Shown: in pieces, positions 24,024-33,205 of the stretch
Layout: the number at the start of each line of letters is the position of its first letter
Numbering within the stretch: the first letter of the stretch is position 1
Assembly: GCA_900768125.1 (NCBI GenBank)
Contig: CAAGBS010000035.1
Location: 23,623 to 87,622 of the forward strand
Length of the DNA stretch: 64,000 bases
DNA from: Oscillospiraceae bacterium
GTDB lineage: Bacteria > Bacillota > Clostridia > Oscillospirales > Ruminococcaceae
Reading direction: 5' to 3'
Notes under the pieces: generated by a model
The model's input: the letters and a program-made list of their open reading frames with translations, nothing else
Told to the model about the DNA's origin: nothing
Databases searched by the model: none
Translations under genes and position numbers: made by a program

Positions 24024-24059
24024 TGGAAAACAGGTATAAACGTTCAGGAGGAAATTTCT

Positions 24060-25358
24060 ATGAAGATCAGAAAGATAATGACAGCCATAACCGCAGCGGC
24101 GATGGCAGGCGTAATGATGGCGGGCTGCTCCAGCGGCGGTTCTTCCGCAGGCAGCAGCACGGACAGCAGCTCCGCAGCGAACAACAGCAGTGCAGCGGAC
24201 AGCGGAAACGCTTCCGGAGAGGTAAGTCTCACCGTATGGGGCTCCCAGGAAGATCAGGAAATGTTAAAGCAGATGTGCGACGCATTTGCAGCTGCAAATC
24301 CTGATAAGAAGTACACATTCACCTATGGGGTAGTCAGCGAGGCTGATGCTCAGAAAGAAGTGATCAAGGATATCTCCGCTGCCGCAGACGTATTCGCATT
24401 CGCTTCCGACCAGACAGCGACCCTGGTTGACGCAGGCGCGCTCTACAGAGTCACCAAGAACAAGGATCAGATAATAGCCGAAAACACAGAAGCTTCCATT
24501 TCAGCAGCTTCCATCAACGATGAGCTTTACGGCTATCCTTTCGTTTCCGATACCTACTTCATGTATTATGACAAGTCCAAGCTCAGCGAGGACGATGTAA
24601 AGTCCATCGAGGGTATCATGAGCAAGGATATCGAGGGTGTTTCCACAAACTTTGCTTTCAATACAGATGACGGCTGGTATCAGTCTGGATTCTTCTTCGG
24701 CGCAGGCTGCAAGCTGTTCGGCGAAGATGGAACCGATCCCACACAGTGCGATTTCAATAACGAGCGCGGCTACATGGTAGGTGAATATCTCATCGACCTG
24801 GTTGCAAACCCCAAGTACGGCGCCAACTTTGACGACTCCCTTGTAAAGGCTGGCTTCGCAGAAGGCACTCTGGCGGCGGCAGTTTCCGGTACATGGAACG
24901 CAGGCGAGATCCAGGCTTCTCTCGGCGATAACTACGCAGCTACCAAGCTTCCGGAGTTCACACTCTCCAACGGCGAAACCGTTCAGATGGGCAGTATGGC
25001 AAACTTCAAGATCATGGGCGTTAACTCCGAGACAAAGAATCCGCTCGAAGCAATGGCACTTGCTGAATGGCTCACCAACAAGGATAACCAGAAGCTGAGA
25101 TTTGAGAAGCGCTCCTTTGCCCCCACAAACGTTGAACTCGCAAACGATACCGAGACCATGAACTCCAACATTGCAATCGGCGCGCTTGCACAGCAGGCAA
25201 AATTCTCCACCGTTCAGACCTCTATCCCCCAGTGCCAGAACTTCTGGACTCCCGCGGAAGCTTTCGGTCAGGAGATAATTGCAGGCACCTGCACCAAGGA
25301 TAACCTCCAGGAGAAGCTCGACGCTTACGTTGCTTCCGTTCTGGCTACCCTCGGCTGA
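24060..25358 (+). CDS. malE: Maltodextrin-type ABC transporter substrate-binding lipoprotein
   Basis: 432 residues. Signal peptide with lipobox MMAGC, lipidation at Cys23, then a Ser/Ala/Asn-rich linker (about 24-55) typical of Clostridia lipoproteins. The mature part is a cluster B (family 1) sugar-binding protein: LTVWGSQEDQEMLKQM, AADVFAFASDQ, YPFVSDTYFMYYDKSKL. I chose ATG 24060, preceded by AGGAGG; longer readings lack a signal start. Malto-oligosaccharide is inferred from the neighbouring malF, malG, amylase and pullulanase. Followed by a large stem-loop before malF. Confidence 0.92.
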   Translation: MKIRKIMTAITAAAMAGVMMAGCSSGGSSAGSSTDSSSAANNSSAADSGNASGEVSLTVWGSQEDQEMLKQMCDAFAAANPDKKYTFTYGVVSEADAQKEVIKDISAAADVFAFASDQTATLVDAGALYRVTKNKDQIIAENTEASISAASINDELYGYPFVSDTYFMYYDKSKLSEDDVKSIEGIMSKDIEGVSTNFAFNTDDGWYQSGFFFGAGCKLFGEDGTDPTQCDFNNERGYMVGEYLIDLVANPKYGANFDDSLVKAGFAEGTLAAAVSGTWNAGEIQASLGDNYAATKLPEFTLSNGETVQMGSMANFKIMGVNSETKNPLEAMALAEWLTNKDNQKLRFEKRSFAPTNVELANDTETMNSNIAIGALAQQAKFSTVQTSIPQCQNFWTPAEAFGQEIIAGTCTKDNLQEKLDAYVASVLATLG

Positions 25359-25395
25359 TAAAGATATCCATTCCTAAATAAATAGGTTTCTCCCC

Positions 25396-25443
25396 TTTCC
25401 ATAATGCGGGCGGAGTTCCCAAGCCCGCCCGCAGAAATGGAAA
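25396..25443 (+). promoter_or_regulatory. malE-malF intergenic stem-loop
   Basis: Two stacked stems: TTTCCAT with ATGGAAA, and inside them GCGGGCG with CGCCCGC. No U-tract follows. By analogy with malE-malF intercistronic elements elsewhere, it probably protects the malE message or dampens read-through so that the binding protein is made in excess. Confidence 0.65.
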
Positions 25444-25484
25444 ATATCTGCTTTATGCAGTTTCAATGCCGCTTTGAACACATA

Positions 25485-25513
25485 TTGACAGCAGGCTGTT
25501 ATGGTGATATACT
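25485..25513 (+). promoter_or_regulatory. Internal promoter upstream of malF
   Basis: TTGACA (25485-25490), 17-base spacer, TATACT (25508-25513), 74 bases before the malF start. It would give malF-malG and the genes after them expression independent of the malE promoter. Confidence 0.75.
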
Positions 25514-25586
25514 GTATTGTATGTCTTCTGAAAAAAGCCGCACTGAAACTGCACAAAGCGCCGATATATTTCAGGAGGTAAATGCA

Positions 25587-27080
25587 ATGACGAGAATAGA
25601 TTACTTCGTACTCCCATGGTACAAAAAAATACTTTTCCGCGTGACGGAATTTTTCAAGGCGCTGGGCATGGGCATTGCTCATTTCTTCATGAGTATCCCG
25701 GGCGCGTTTGCCAGGTTCTTTAAAAAGATCGGCGGAGGCTTCGCGTGGCTTGGCAGAACGTTCGTGCATGGCGGCGCTCTCACAAAGCTATCCTATGTAG
25801 TCATGGGCGCGGGCAGCCTGTTCCGCGGACAGATAGTCAAGGGTCTGATGTACCTCGCGGCTGAGATAGCTTACTTCGGGTTCATGATAGACACCGGATT
25901 CGGGTTCCTTGCAGGGCTGCGGAACCTTGGCACGGTACAGCGCGGCTGGCACTTTGATGAATCCCTCGGCATCGACGTGCTGCAGGACGGCGACAACTCC
26001 ATGCTGATACTGCTTTACGGCATCTTCGCGCTGTTCATCACGGTGGTGTTCCTGTTCCTGTGGGTGCAGAATATCAATTCTGCCGATATTGCCGAGCGTC
26101 TGAAAAAGGCTGGCAAGAAGCTTCCGGGCTTCTTTGACGACGTGAAGTCCATGCTGGACGGACAGTTCCACAAGACGCTGCTGTTCATTCCGGTGGCAGG
26201 CGTTGTCGTGTTCACGATAATCCCGCTTGTTTACATGATATCCCTCGCGTTCACAAACTACGACAAGGATCATCAGGTTCCCGCGAACCTTTTCACCTGG
26301 ATAGGTCTCGACAACTTCAAGGTCATTCTCGGAAGCGATTCCACCATCGGACATACGTTCTGGCCGGTGCTTGCATGGACGCTGGTATGGGCGGTGTTCG
26401 CGACATTCCTTAACTACCTGCTGGGTATCATTCTCGCAATGCTCATCAATAAGAAGGGCATTCGCTTCAAGGCTTTCTACCGCACGCTTTTCGTGCTCGC
26501 GATAGCAGTCCCGCAGTTCGTTTCTCTGCTGGTAATGAAAAACGTCCTCGCAGAGGCGGGACCTGTGAACGTGCTGCTTCAGGAACTCGGCTGGATAAGC
26601 GCTCCGCTGCCGTTCTTCACCGACCCGACATGGGCGCGCGTTACCGTCATCGTAGTTGACCTGTGGATAGGCATTCCGTACACCATGCTGATAGTTTCCG
26701 GCATACTGATGAACATTCCGGAGGATCTCTACGAAGCCGCAAGGATAGACGGCGCTTCACCGTTCGTGATGTTCACCAAGATAACCATGCCGTATGTGCT
26801 GTTTGTCACCACTCCTTATCTCATCACGCAGCTTGTCGGCAACATCAACAACTTCAACGTTATCTACTTCCTGACCGGCGGCACACCGGCAACGCTGGAC
26901 TACTACCAGGCGGGCAAGACCGACCTGCTGGTAACATGGCTGTACAAGCTGACGGTTAATTCCCGCGACTACAGCTACGCCGCTACGATAGGCATTCTGG
27001 TATTCATCATCTGCTCGCTGCTGTCGCTTATCACGTTCCGCAGATCGGCATCTTACAAGAATGAGGAGGCGTTCCAGTAA
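25587..27080 (+). CDS. malF: Maltodextrin ABC transporter permease MalF, with long N-terminal region
   Basis: 497 residues, cytoplasmic membrane. The C-terminal ~300 residues are a standard binding-protein-dependent permease with six helices and the EAA loop EAARIDGASPFVMFTKITMP. The first ~190 residues are unusual: a basic amphipathic segment, two or three extra helices (near 65-90 and 130-160) and a charged linker. I chose ATG 25587 because CAGGAGG stands before it. malG overlaps its stop by one base. No malK-type ATPase gene is present anywhere in the island, so a shared ATPase (MsmX type) must serve it. Confidence 0.92.
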   Translation: MTRIDYFVLPWYKKILFRVTEFFKALGMGIAHFFMSIPGAFARFFKKIGGGFAWLGRTFVHGGALTKLSYVVMGAGSLFRGQIVKGLMYLAAEIAYFGFMIDTGFGFLAGLRNLGTVQRGWHFDESLGIDVLQDGDNSMLILLYGIFALFITVVFLFLWVQNINSADIAERLKKAGKKLPGFFDDVKSMLDGQFHKTLLFIPVAGVVVFTIIPLVYMISLAFTNYDKDHQVPANLFTWIGLDNFKVILGSDSTIGHTFWPVLAWTLVWAVFATFLNYLLGIILAMLINKKGIRFKAFYRTLFVLAIAVPQFVSLLVMKNVLAEAGPVNVLLQELGWISAPLPFFTDPTWARVTVIVVDLWIGIPYTMLIVSGILMNIPEDLYEAARIDGASPFVMFTKITMPYVLFVTTPYLITQLVGNINNFNVIYFLTGGTPATLDYYQAGKTDLLVTWLYKLTVNSRDYSYAATIGILVFIICSLLSLITFRRSASYKNEEAFQ

Positions 27081-27955
27081 TGAAAGACGACAGATACTAT
27101 TCCCGCTCCTATTCAAGGCAGCAGAAGACTGTCAACATCGTTATTCAGATAGTACTGCTGGTGCTGGGTATCATCTGGATACTCCCGCTGATGTGGATAA
27201 TTCTTACATCGTTCCGCGCGGAGCCTGGCTCCTATACCAGCTATTTCTGGCCGAAGGGCTTCACGCTCGACAACTACACCCGCCTGCTGTTTGAAGACCA
27301 GCAGTTCAAGTTCTCGCAGTGGTTTCTCAACACGTTCATCGTGGCGGTGGTATCCTGCATAGGTTCTACGTTCATCGTGCTGGCGGTGTCCTACGCGCTG
27401 AGCCGCCTGCGCTTCAAGATGAGAAAGCCGATGATGAACATCGCGCTTATCCTCGGAATGTTCCCGGGCTTCATGTCGATGGTAGCCATCTACTACATCT
27501 TAAAGGGACTGGGACTCACTGCAAACCCGCTGGTATGCCTTACGCTGGTTTACATCTCCGGTTCGGGACTGACCTACTACATCGCAAAGGGCTTCTTCGA
27601 CACGATACCGAAATCCCTTGACGAATCCGCTTATCTTGATGGCGCGACGCGTTCGCAGGTGTTCTTCAAGATAACCATACCGCTTTCAAAGCCGATAATC
27701 GTGTATACTGTGCTGACCACGTTCATGGCTCCCTGGGTGGACTACATCTTCCCCAGCATGATCTGCGGTGCCAACTACGACAGCTATACCGTTGCGCTGG
27801 GCATGTTCAAGATGCTGGAGCGCGAGTTCATCGGTGCTTATTACACCCAGTTCGCGGCGGGCGCAGTGCTGGTATCCATACCGATAGGCGCACTGTTCAT
27901 CGTTATGCAGAAGTACTACGTCGGAGGCGTTACGGGCGGCGCAGTAAAGGGTTAA
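27080..27955 (+). CDS. malG: Maltodextrin ABC transporter permease MalG
   Basis: 291 residues, six membrane helices. EAA loop DESAYLDGATRSQVFFKITIP near residue 185, which contacts the ATPase. Starts within the stop of malF (TAATGA), so translation is coupled. The LacI regulator follows after 11 bases. Partner of MalF in the heterodimeric pore. Confidence 0.95.
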   Translation: MKDDRYYSRSYSRQQKTVNIVIQIVLLVLGIIWILPLMWIILTSFRAEPGSYTSYFWPKGFTLDNYTRLLFEDQQFKFSQWFLNTFIVAVVSCIGSTFIVLAVSYALSRLRFKMRKPMMNIALILGMFPGFMSMVAIYYILKGLGLTANPLVCLTLVYISGSGLTYYIAKGFFDTIPKSLDESAYLDGATRSQVFFKITIPLSKPIIVYTVLTTFMAPWVDYIFPSMICGANYDSYTVALGMFKMLEREFIGAYYTQFAAGAVLVSIPIGALFIVMQKYYVGGVTGGAVKG

Positions 27956-27966
27956 GGAGACGATCA

Positions 27967-28995
27967 ATGGCAGGAAAGAACGTTACTATCCAGGATATAG
28001 CCGACCGCCTGGGAATGGCGAAAAGCACGGTGTCGAAGGCTCTCTCGGGAGCCACCGACATCAGCGAAAAGACCCGCGAGCGTATCCTTGGCTGCGCCAG
28101 CGAGATGGGATATCAGATAAAGACAGGGCGCACCGCATATTCCCGAAACATTATCGTGTTTATCTACGGCAGTATTCACTATGACAAGGTGGACCAGTTC
28201 GGATATGAGATTATTCTGGGAATACAGGCGGCAGCCGCAGAACAGGGGATAGGCGTGAACATCGTCGCGGTAAACGACGAGGAACTTAAAAGCGGCATGT
28301 ACTATTCCATCATGTCCGGCGGGAATTATGAGGGAAGCGTGTTCCTCGGATTCAAGCCGCACCCGGTGTTCGTGGAGCATATCCGCTGCCTGAATATCCC
28401 GATGGTGGTGCTGGATAACAACGTTGACTGCCCCATGTCCGCAAGAGTTGGCTGTGACAGCGCTGACGGTATCCGACAGGCTGTACGCTACCTCTGGTCC
28501 AAGGGTCACGACAGGATAGGATTTCTCGGCGGCGAGCCGGACAGCATAGTCACCATCGAGCGAAAGCAGGCGTATTCAGCCGCGCTTTCCGAACTGGGGC
28601 TGGTGGAAGACCCGGCGGCGGTCAAGTACGGATATTTCTCGGGAAAGGGCACGAAAAAGCGCGTACTGGAGATAGCCGAGACCGGAGTTACCGCCGTGGT
28701 GTGCATAAGCGATCTGCTGGCGTGCACCGCCTTGCGGGAACTTATCCAGGCGGGTTACAGCGTGCCCGAGGATATCAGCGTGACCGGCTACGACAACCTG
28801 CCGCCGTCCGAGTACTCCCAGCCGCCGATAACCACCCTCAGCCAGAACCGCATACACATTGGAAAAACGGCGTTCTTCATGCTCCAGCAGATGAAAAACG
28901 GAATACATATGAAGTCCGTTATGCTTCGCCCTGAGCTTATCGAGCGCGAATCAGTCCGGGAGTTATGCGTCCGGGAGCTTCCGGAGGAGGAATAA
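27967..28995 (+). CDS. malR: LacI-family regulator within the maltodextrin operon
   Basis: 342 residues. N-terminal helix-turn-helix (TIQDIADRLGMAKSTVSKAL) and effector domain ending in YDNLPPSEYSQPPITTL, typical of sugar-responsive members. Lies between malG and the amylase gene, whose ATG overlaps its stop by one base, so it is co-transcribed with its likely targets. Probable operators are the TTTCGAAA-like boxes in the malE leader. It shares little beyond the family pattern with the other LacI protein at 18826, so the two probably read different boxes. Symbol assigned by context. Confidence 0.88.
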   Translation: MAGKNVTIQDIADRLGMAKSTVSKALSGATDISEKTRERILGCASEMGYQIKTGRTAYSRNIIVFIYGSIHYDKVDQFGYEIILGIQAAAAEQGIGVNIVAVNDEELKSGMYYSIMSGGNYEGSVFLGFKPHPVFVEHIRCLNIPMVVLDNNVDCPMSARVGCDSADGIRQAVRYLWSKGHDRIGFLGGEPDSIVTIERKQAYSAALSELGLVEDPAAVKYGYFSGKGTKKRVLEIAETGVTAVVCISDLLACTALRELIQAGYSVPEDISVTGYDNLPPSEYSQPPITTLSQNRIHIGKTAFFMLQQMKNGIHMKSVMLRPELIERESVRELCVRELPEEE

Positions 28996-30644
28996 TGACA
29001 TCTTCATGGATAACCACCATTAAGCGCACAGCCGCTGCAGTTTTTACCGCGGCGGCTGTGCTGATTTCCGGGTGCAGTTCGCCGGAGACATCATCTATGA
29101 TAAACTACAGATATGAGCAGGAGCTCAATATTATCAACGACAACTGCCGGAACTACTATCAGATATTCGTAGGCTCGTTCTGCGACAGCAACGGCGACGG
29201 TATCGGCGACCTGAACGGCGTAGCTTCAAAGCTGGACTACATTCAGGATATGGGCTTCAACGGAATATGGCTCACGCCGATAATGCCGTCCCGCTCCTAC
29301 CACAAGTACAGCGTGGAGGATTACTACAGCATAGACCCGCAGTTCGGCACGATGGAGGATTTCGAGAACCTCGCTTCCGAGTGCAGAAATCGCGGTATAA
29401 AGCTCCTCATCGACCTTGTGATGAACCACAGTTCGCGGTATCACCCGTGGTTCGAGTCGGCTTCGCAGAGCCTCCGGCAGGAACCATGCGGCGCGCCCGC
29501 AGACGCGGAATGCCTTTCGGAAATTCCCTGCCCGGTGCACAACAAATATGTCGGTTACTACTATTTCGCGGACGAAAAGCCCGCAGGGAGCGCTTCGTGG
29601 TACCCTGTGGGAAGCAAGTGGTATCAGGCGGTGTTTTCCGAGAATATGCCGGAGCTGAAGCTGGATAACCCCGATGTCCGCGCGGAGTTTGAGAATATAG
29701 CGAAATTCTGGCTGGACAAGGGCATAGGCGGCTTCCGGCTGGACGCGGTCAAGGAATATTTCACAGGAGATCCCGATAAGAATATAGAGACGCTGGACTG
29801 GTTCTGCGATTACTGCCATACCATATCGCCTGACTGCTATATAGTCGGCGAGGTGTGGGAAAGCTTCACGACATACACGAAGTACTACGCTTCCTCGATA
29901 GACAGCGTGTTCGGCTTCACGATGGCGGAGGCTGACGGCAAGATAGCCAAGACCGTGAATCTCAGCGGCAGTGCTAATTCTGCGGAGTCCTTCGCGCAGG
30001 CGATGGCGACGGTGGAGCAGACCATTGCGAAGTACAGCGCGACCGGCATAGACGCGCCTTTCATCGGCAACCACGACACCGACCGCGCCGCCGGGATACT
30101 GCGTTACGACACGGTGCGCATAAAGGAAGCCGCCGGACTGCTTCTCACGATGAGCGGCTCTCCGTTCGTGTACTACGGCGATGAGATAGGGCTTTCCGGC
30201 AGCGGACGGGACGAAAACAAGCGCGCCCCGATGATATGGGACGCGGACGGCACGGGGCTGACCTGTGGACCGTCCGACATGGAGCGACAGGAGAACCGTT
30301 TCGCGGGCGTGGAGGAGCAGCTTTCCGACCCGGATTCCATACTAAACTACTACAAACGCGCGCTGCGTATCCGCAATGAGAATCCTGAAATAGCGCGGGG
30401 CACGACCGAAGTTATGAGCCTTTCCGAAAACGCGGGCGGCGATATCGCGGCGGTGAAGCGCACCTGGAACAACGAGAGCATAATCATAGTCTACAACCTG
30501 ACGGACGAAGCCGCAGAACTTTCCGAAGCGGCGCTGGAGACCGACAGCCGGAATATTCGGGGTTATCTTGCGGCTTCCGGCGGCGAGCCTGCGCTTTCCG
30601 GGGCGCTTACTGTTCCGGCGCACAGCATTGTATTCTTGAAATGA
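28995..30644 (+). CDS. Surface lipoprotein alpha-amylase (GH13)
   Basis: 549 residues. Signal peptide and lipobox LISGC (Cys27) anchor it outside the membrane. The GH13 barrel begins YYQIFVGSFCDSNGDGIGDLNGV, a calcium-loop form common in oligo-acting amylases. Catalytic residues: nucleophile Asp near 249 in GFRLDAVKEY, acid/base Glu near 286 in IVGEVWES, third Asp near 361 in IGNHDTD. Several extra Cys lie in the B domain (about 158-178). Starts on the stop of the LacI gene with GGAGGAGG upstream. It would feed malto-oligosaccharides to MalEFG. Alpha-amylase versus maltogenic or alpha-glucosidase activity is not settled by sequence. Confidence 0.92.
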   Translation: MTSSWITTIKRTAAAVFTAAAVLISGCSSPETSSMINYRYEQELNIINDNCRNYYQIFVGSFCDSNGDGIGDLNGVASKLDYIQDMGFNGIWLTPIMPSRSYHKYSVEDYYSIDPQFGTMEDFENLASECRNRGIKLLIDLVMNHSSRYHPWFESASQSLRQEPCGAPADAECLSEIPCPVHNKYVGYYYFADEKPAGSASWYPVGSKWYQAVFSENMPELKLDNPDVRAEFENIAKFWLDKGIGGFRLDAVKEYFTGDPDKNIETLDWFCDYCHTISPDCYIVGEVWESFTTYTKYYASSIDSVFGFTMAEADGKIAKTVNLSGSANSAESFAQAMATVEQTIAKYSATGIDAPFIGNHDTDRAAGILRYDTVRIKEAAGLLLTMSGSPFVYYGDEIGLSGSGRDENKRAPMIWDADGTGLTCGPSDMERQENRFAGVEEQLSDPDSILNYYKRALRIRNENPEIARGTTEVMSLSENAGGDIAAVKRTWNNESIIIVYNLTDEAAELSEAALETDSRNIRGYLAASGGEPALSGALTVPAHSIVFLK

Positions 30645-30662
30645 TCTGGAGAGTAATTTGTT

Positions 30663-32549
30663 ATGAATGATTTTGACACTATTGGCATGCAGTACGCATA
30701 CGGCGGGAAACTGGGAGCGGTCTGGACGGCTGAAAGGACCAGCTTCGCGGTGTGGTCCCCGGCGGCTGAGAGCGCGGAACTGCGGCTTTATCATGACGAT
30801 TCCGAAGCGCAGCCGTTCCGCACGGAGATAATGCGCAATGAGAACGGCGTGTGGAAAGCCGAAATACCCGGCGACCAGAACGGCGTGTACTACACCTACG
30901 CATTCACGCACGGCGGCAATACAGCCGAAACCATCGACATCTACGCGAGAAGCTGCGGCGCGAACGGAAAGCGCGGAATGATACTCGACCTGCGCGCCAC
31001 CGACCCCGATGGCTGGGAAAACGACGAAAAAGTAAAGCTCCCCGACTACACGGACGCGGTGATATACGAACTCCACGTTCGGGATTTTTCATCGGACGAG
31101 AGCGGAAAATTCACCCTGCGAGGGAAGTTCGGGGCGTTCTGCGAAAAGGCGGTCAACGGCTTCGGCGATACCATCGGGCTGGACTACATCAAAAAGCTGG
31201 GCGTAACGCATATCCATCTTCTGCCGGTTTTCGATTATCAGTCGGTCGATGAGAACGACCCGGGCGCGGGCTTCAACTGGGGCTACGACCCGCTGAACTA
31301 CAATATCCCCGAGGGAAGCTACTCCACCGACCCGCACCGCGGAGAAGCGAGAGTTAGGGAGTTCAAGCAGCTGGTTCAGGCGGCTCACGAGCGGGGGATA
31401 GGCGTTATAATGGACGTGGTGTACAATCACACCTACGCCACCGAGGATTCCCCTTTCAATAAGACTTTCCCGGGGTATTACTACCGACACAACGCCGATG
31501 GAACGCTCTCCAACGGCTCCGCCTGTGGAAACGAATTTGCAAGCGAGCGCGCGATGGCGAGCCGCTTCATCGCTGACAGCCTGCTCTACTGGGCGCGGGA
31601 ATACCACATAGACGGCTTCCGCTTCGACCTGATGGGACTGCTGGATATCGCAACGCTGAACAGCGCCGCCGCAGAACTCCGCGCGGAAAATCCGTCCGTG
31701 ATACTGTACGGCGAGGGCTGGACGGGCGGCGAATGCCCGCTTCCCGAGGAGCTTCGCGCGATGAAGATGAACGCCCGTATGCTTCCGCAGTTCGCGATGT
31801 TCTCGGACGATTTCCGGGACGGCGTGAAAGGCTCGGTGTTCTCTGACGAGGACTGCGGCTACGTCAACGGAAAAGCCGCCGAGAACGCGGAACTGATTAA
31901 ATCCGTGATATCCGGCGGAATCTGGCGCGAGGACGTGGGCAGAGCCTCCGGGGAATGCTGGGCGGATAAGCCGCAGCAGTCGGTGAACTATGTAGAAGCG
32001 CACGATAATCTCACGCTTTACGACAAGCTGAGAAGTTCCATGCCGGGTGCTTCGGAATCGGATATAGCCGCGGCGGATAAGCTGGCGGCGGCGCTGGTAT
32101 TCCTGTCGCAGGGCGTGCCGTTCATTCAGGCGGGACAGGAGATACTGCGCAGCAAGACCGCCGCTGACGGCAGCTTCGTCCACGACAGCTATAATTCCCC
32201 CGACAGCGTGAACTCCATCAAGTGGAACGATATCACGCTCCGCCGCGGCGTGATGGAGTACTACCGCGGGCTTATCGCGGCGAGGAAGCGTTTCCCGCAG
32301 CTCCGCATGAGGGACGCCGAGAGCATTCGCAGGATACGCTTTGAAACGCTTGACGGCGGCGCGATATCCGCCGACATGGGCGGACTGCTGCTGATAGTGA
32401 ACCCCTGCGCCCACCCGCTGAGGTACGAAAACGGAAAGCGCATGATGGTCTTCGCTGACCACATTTCCGCAGGAGCGCGCCCGCTGTTCATCGCGGACGG
32501 CGCGGTGAGCGTAGCTCCGCATGGGATAATCCTTGCGGAATACAGGTAA
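30663..32549 (+). CDS. pulA: Type I pullulanase (GH13_14), cytoplasmic
   Basis: 628 residues without a signal peptide, so it should act inside the cell on imported branched dextrins or glycogen. N-terminal CBM48-like domain (SFAVWSPAAESAELRLY, residues ~22-95). Type I hallmark NWGYDPLNYNIPEGSYSTDP near residue 204; nucleophile Asp in GFRFDLMG near 320; acid/base Glu in LYGEGWTGG near 350; third Asp in VEAHDNLTLYDK. Shorter than secreted pullulanases, lacking CBM41 domains. Starts 18 bases after the amylase, with TGGAGAG upstream. It removes alpha-1,6 branches so that MalQ and GlgP can finish the chain. Confidence 0.95.
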   Translation: MNDFDTIGMQYAYGGKLGAVWTAERTSFAVWSPAAESAELRLYHDDSEAQPFRTEIMRNENGVWKAEIPGDQNGVYYTYAFTHGGNTAETIDIYARSCGANGKRGMILDLRATDPDGWENDEKVKLPDYTDAVIYELHVRDFSSDESGKFTLRGKFGAFCEKAVNGFGDTIGLDYIKKLGVTHIHLLPVFDYQSVDENDPGAGFNWGYDPLNYNIPEGSYSTDPHRGEARVREFKQLVQAAHERGIGVIMDVVYNHTYATEDSPFNKTFPGYYYRHNADGTLSNGSACGNEFASERAMASRFIADSLLYWAREYHIDGFRFDLMGLLDIATLNSAAAELRAENPSVILYGEGWTGGECPLPEELRAMKMNARMLPQFAMFSDDFRDGVKGSVFSDEDCGYVNGKAAENAELIKSVISGGIWREDVGRASGECWADKPQQSVNYVEAHDNLTLYDKLRSSMPGASESDIAAADKLAAALVFLSQGVPFIQAGQEILRSKTAADGSFVHDSYNSPDSVNSIKWNDITLRRGVMEYYRGLIAARKRFPQLRMRDAESIRRIRFETLDGGAISADMGGLLLIVNPCAHPLRYENGKRMMVFADHISAGARPLFIADGAVSVAPHGIILAEYR

Positions 32550-32558
32550 GGAGGGCAA

Positions 32559-33020
32559 ATGGACTGCACATTTATGACGCCGGAGGGGAAACTTAACATC
32601 AGAGTCGGCGCGGTAATAACGGACAGGAAACGCGTGCTTGTCTCAAAGGACGGCACCCATGAGTTTTACTGGGTGACAGGCGGCAGGGTGAAGCTGGGCG
32701 AGACGACTGAGGAAGCAGTTCTGCGCGAGATACGCGAAGAACTTGGTGTTAAAGCCGAGGTTGACCGACTGTACTCCGTAGGCGAGAAGTTTTTCACAGT
32801 AGACGGTGTGTATTATCATGAACTGGAGTTTCTCTATCTGATAAAACCGTTTGATATCATGAAGATAGATTATGGCGCGGTGCACTGTGACAGCCCGGAA
32901 ATCAGCCTTGTGTGGCTGGACGCGGAAGCTGAGCCGGATATGCCGGTGTATCCGGAGCATCTGTTCGAAGCAGTTGTAAGTCCGTCCGCCGGCATAAGAC
33001 ATATTGTGGTGAGAGAATAA
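32559..33020 (+). CDS. NUDIX hydrolase
   Basis: 153 residues. Complete Nudix box: Gly-x5-Glu-x7-Arg-Glu-x2-Glu-Glu in GRVKLGETTEEAVLREIREELG (residues ~44-66), binding Mg2+ for pyrophosphate-bond hydrolysis. Substrate unknown. AAGGAGGG precedes the ATG 9 bases after the pullulanase stop, so it is the last gene of the glucan operon; the link might be to nucleotide sugars, but this is guesswork. Terminated by the AAAGCAGG hairpin. Confidence 0.88.
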   Translation: MDCTFMTPEGKLNIRVGAVITDRKRVLVSKDGTHEFYWVTGGRVKLGETTEEAVLREIREELGVKAEVDRLYSVGEKFFTVDGVYYHELEFLYLIKPFDIMKIDYGAVHCDSPEISLVWLDAEAEPDMPVYPEHLFEAVVSPSAGIRHIVVRE

Positions 33021-33030
33021 GGAAAATAAA

Positions 33031-33067
33031 AAAGCAGGTAAAGAATTGAAGATTCCTTACCTGCTTT
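33031..33067. terminator. AAAGCAGG-type hairpin (shared element, copy 2)
   Basis: AAAGCAGGTAAAGAAT pairs with ATTCCTTACCTGCTTT (15 of 16), with A/T runs on both sides, so it can act in both directions between the NUDIX gene and the convergent nicotinamidase gene. Confidence 0.85.
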
Positions 33068-33090
33068 GCTTTTTAATAACGACCGTGCGC

Positions 33091-33170
33091 GTAGGGGAGG
33101 GGCTTGCCCCTCCCGCCCTTGATTGCGGCGCGTCCATGCGCCGCTATGGGGCGGTTTGGACACGCCCCTA
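33091..33170. repeat. GC-rich dispersed repeat (copy 2)
   Basis: Begins GTAGGGGAGGGGCTTGCCCC, continues TCCCGCCCTTGATT, then a 7-bp hairpin (GCGGCGC/GCGCCGC, 33125-33144) and another stem (GGGGCG/CGCCCC, 33148-33169). The reverse complement of the first ~55 bases closely matches 43202-43256. Confidence 0.85.
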
Positions 33171-33205
33171 CCGCACTTTAAACATGCATTCCGTTTTTAG
33201 ATTTA

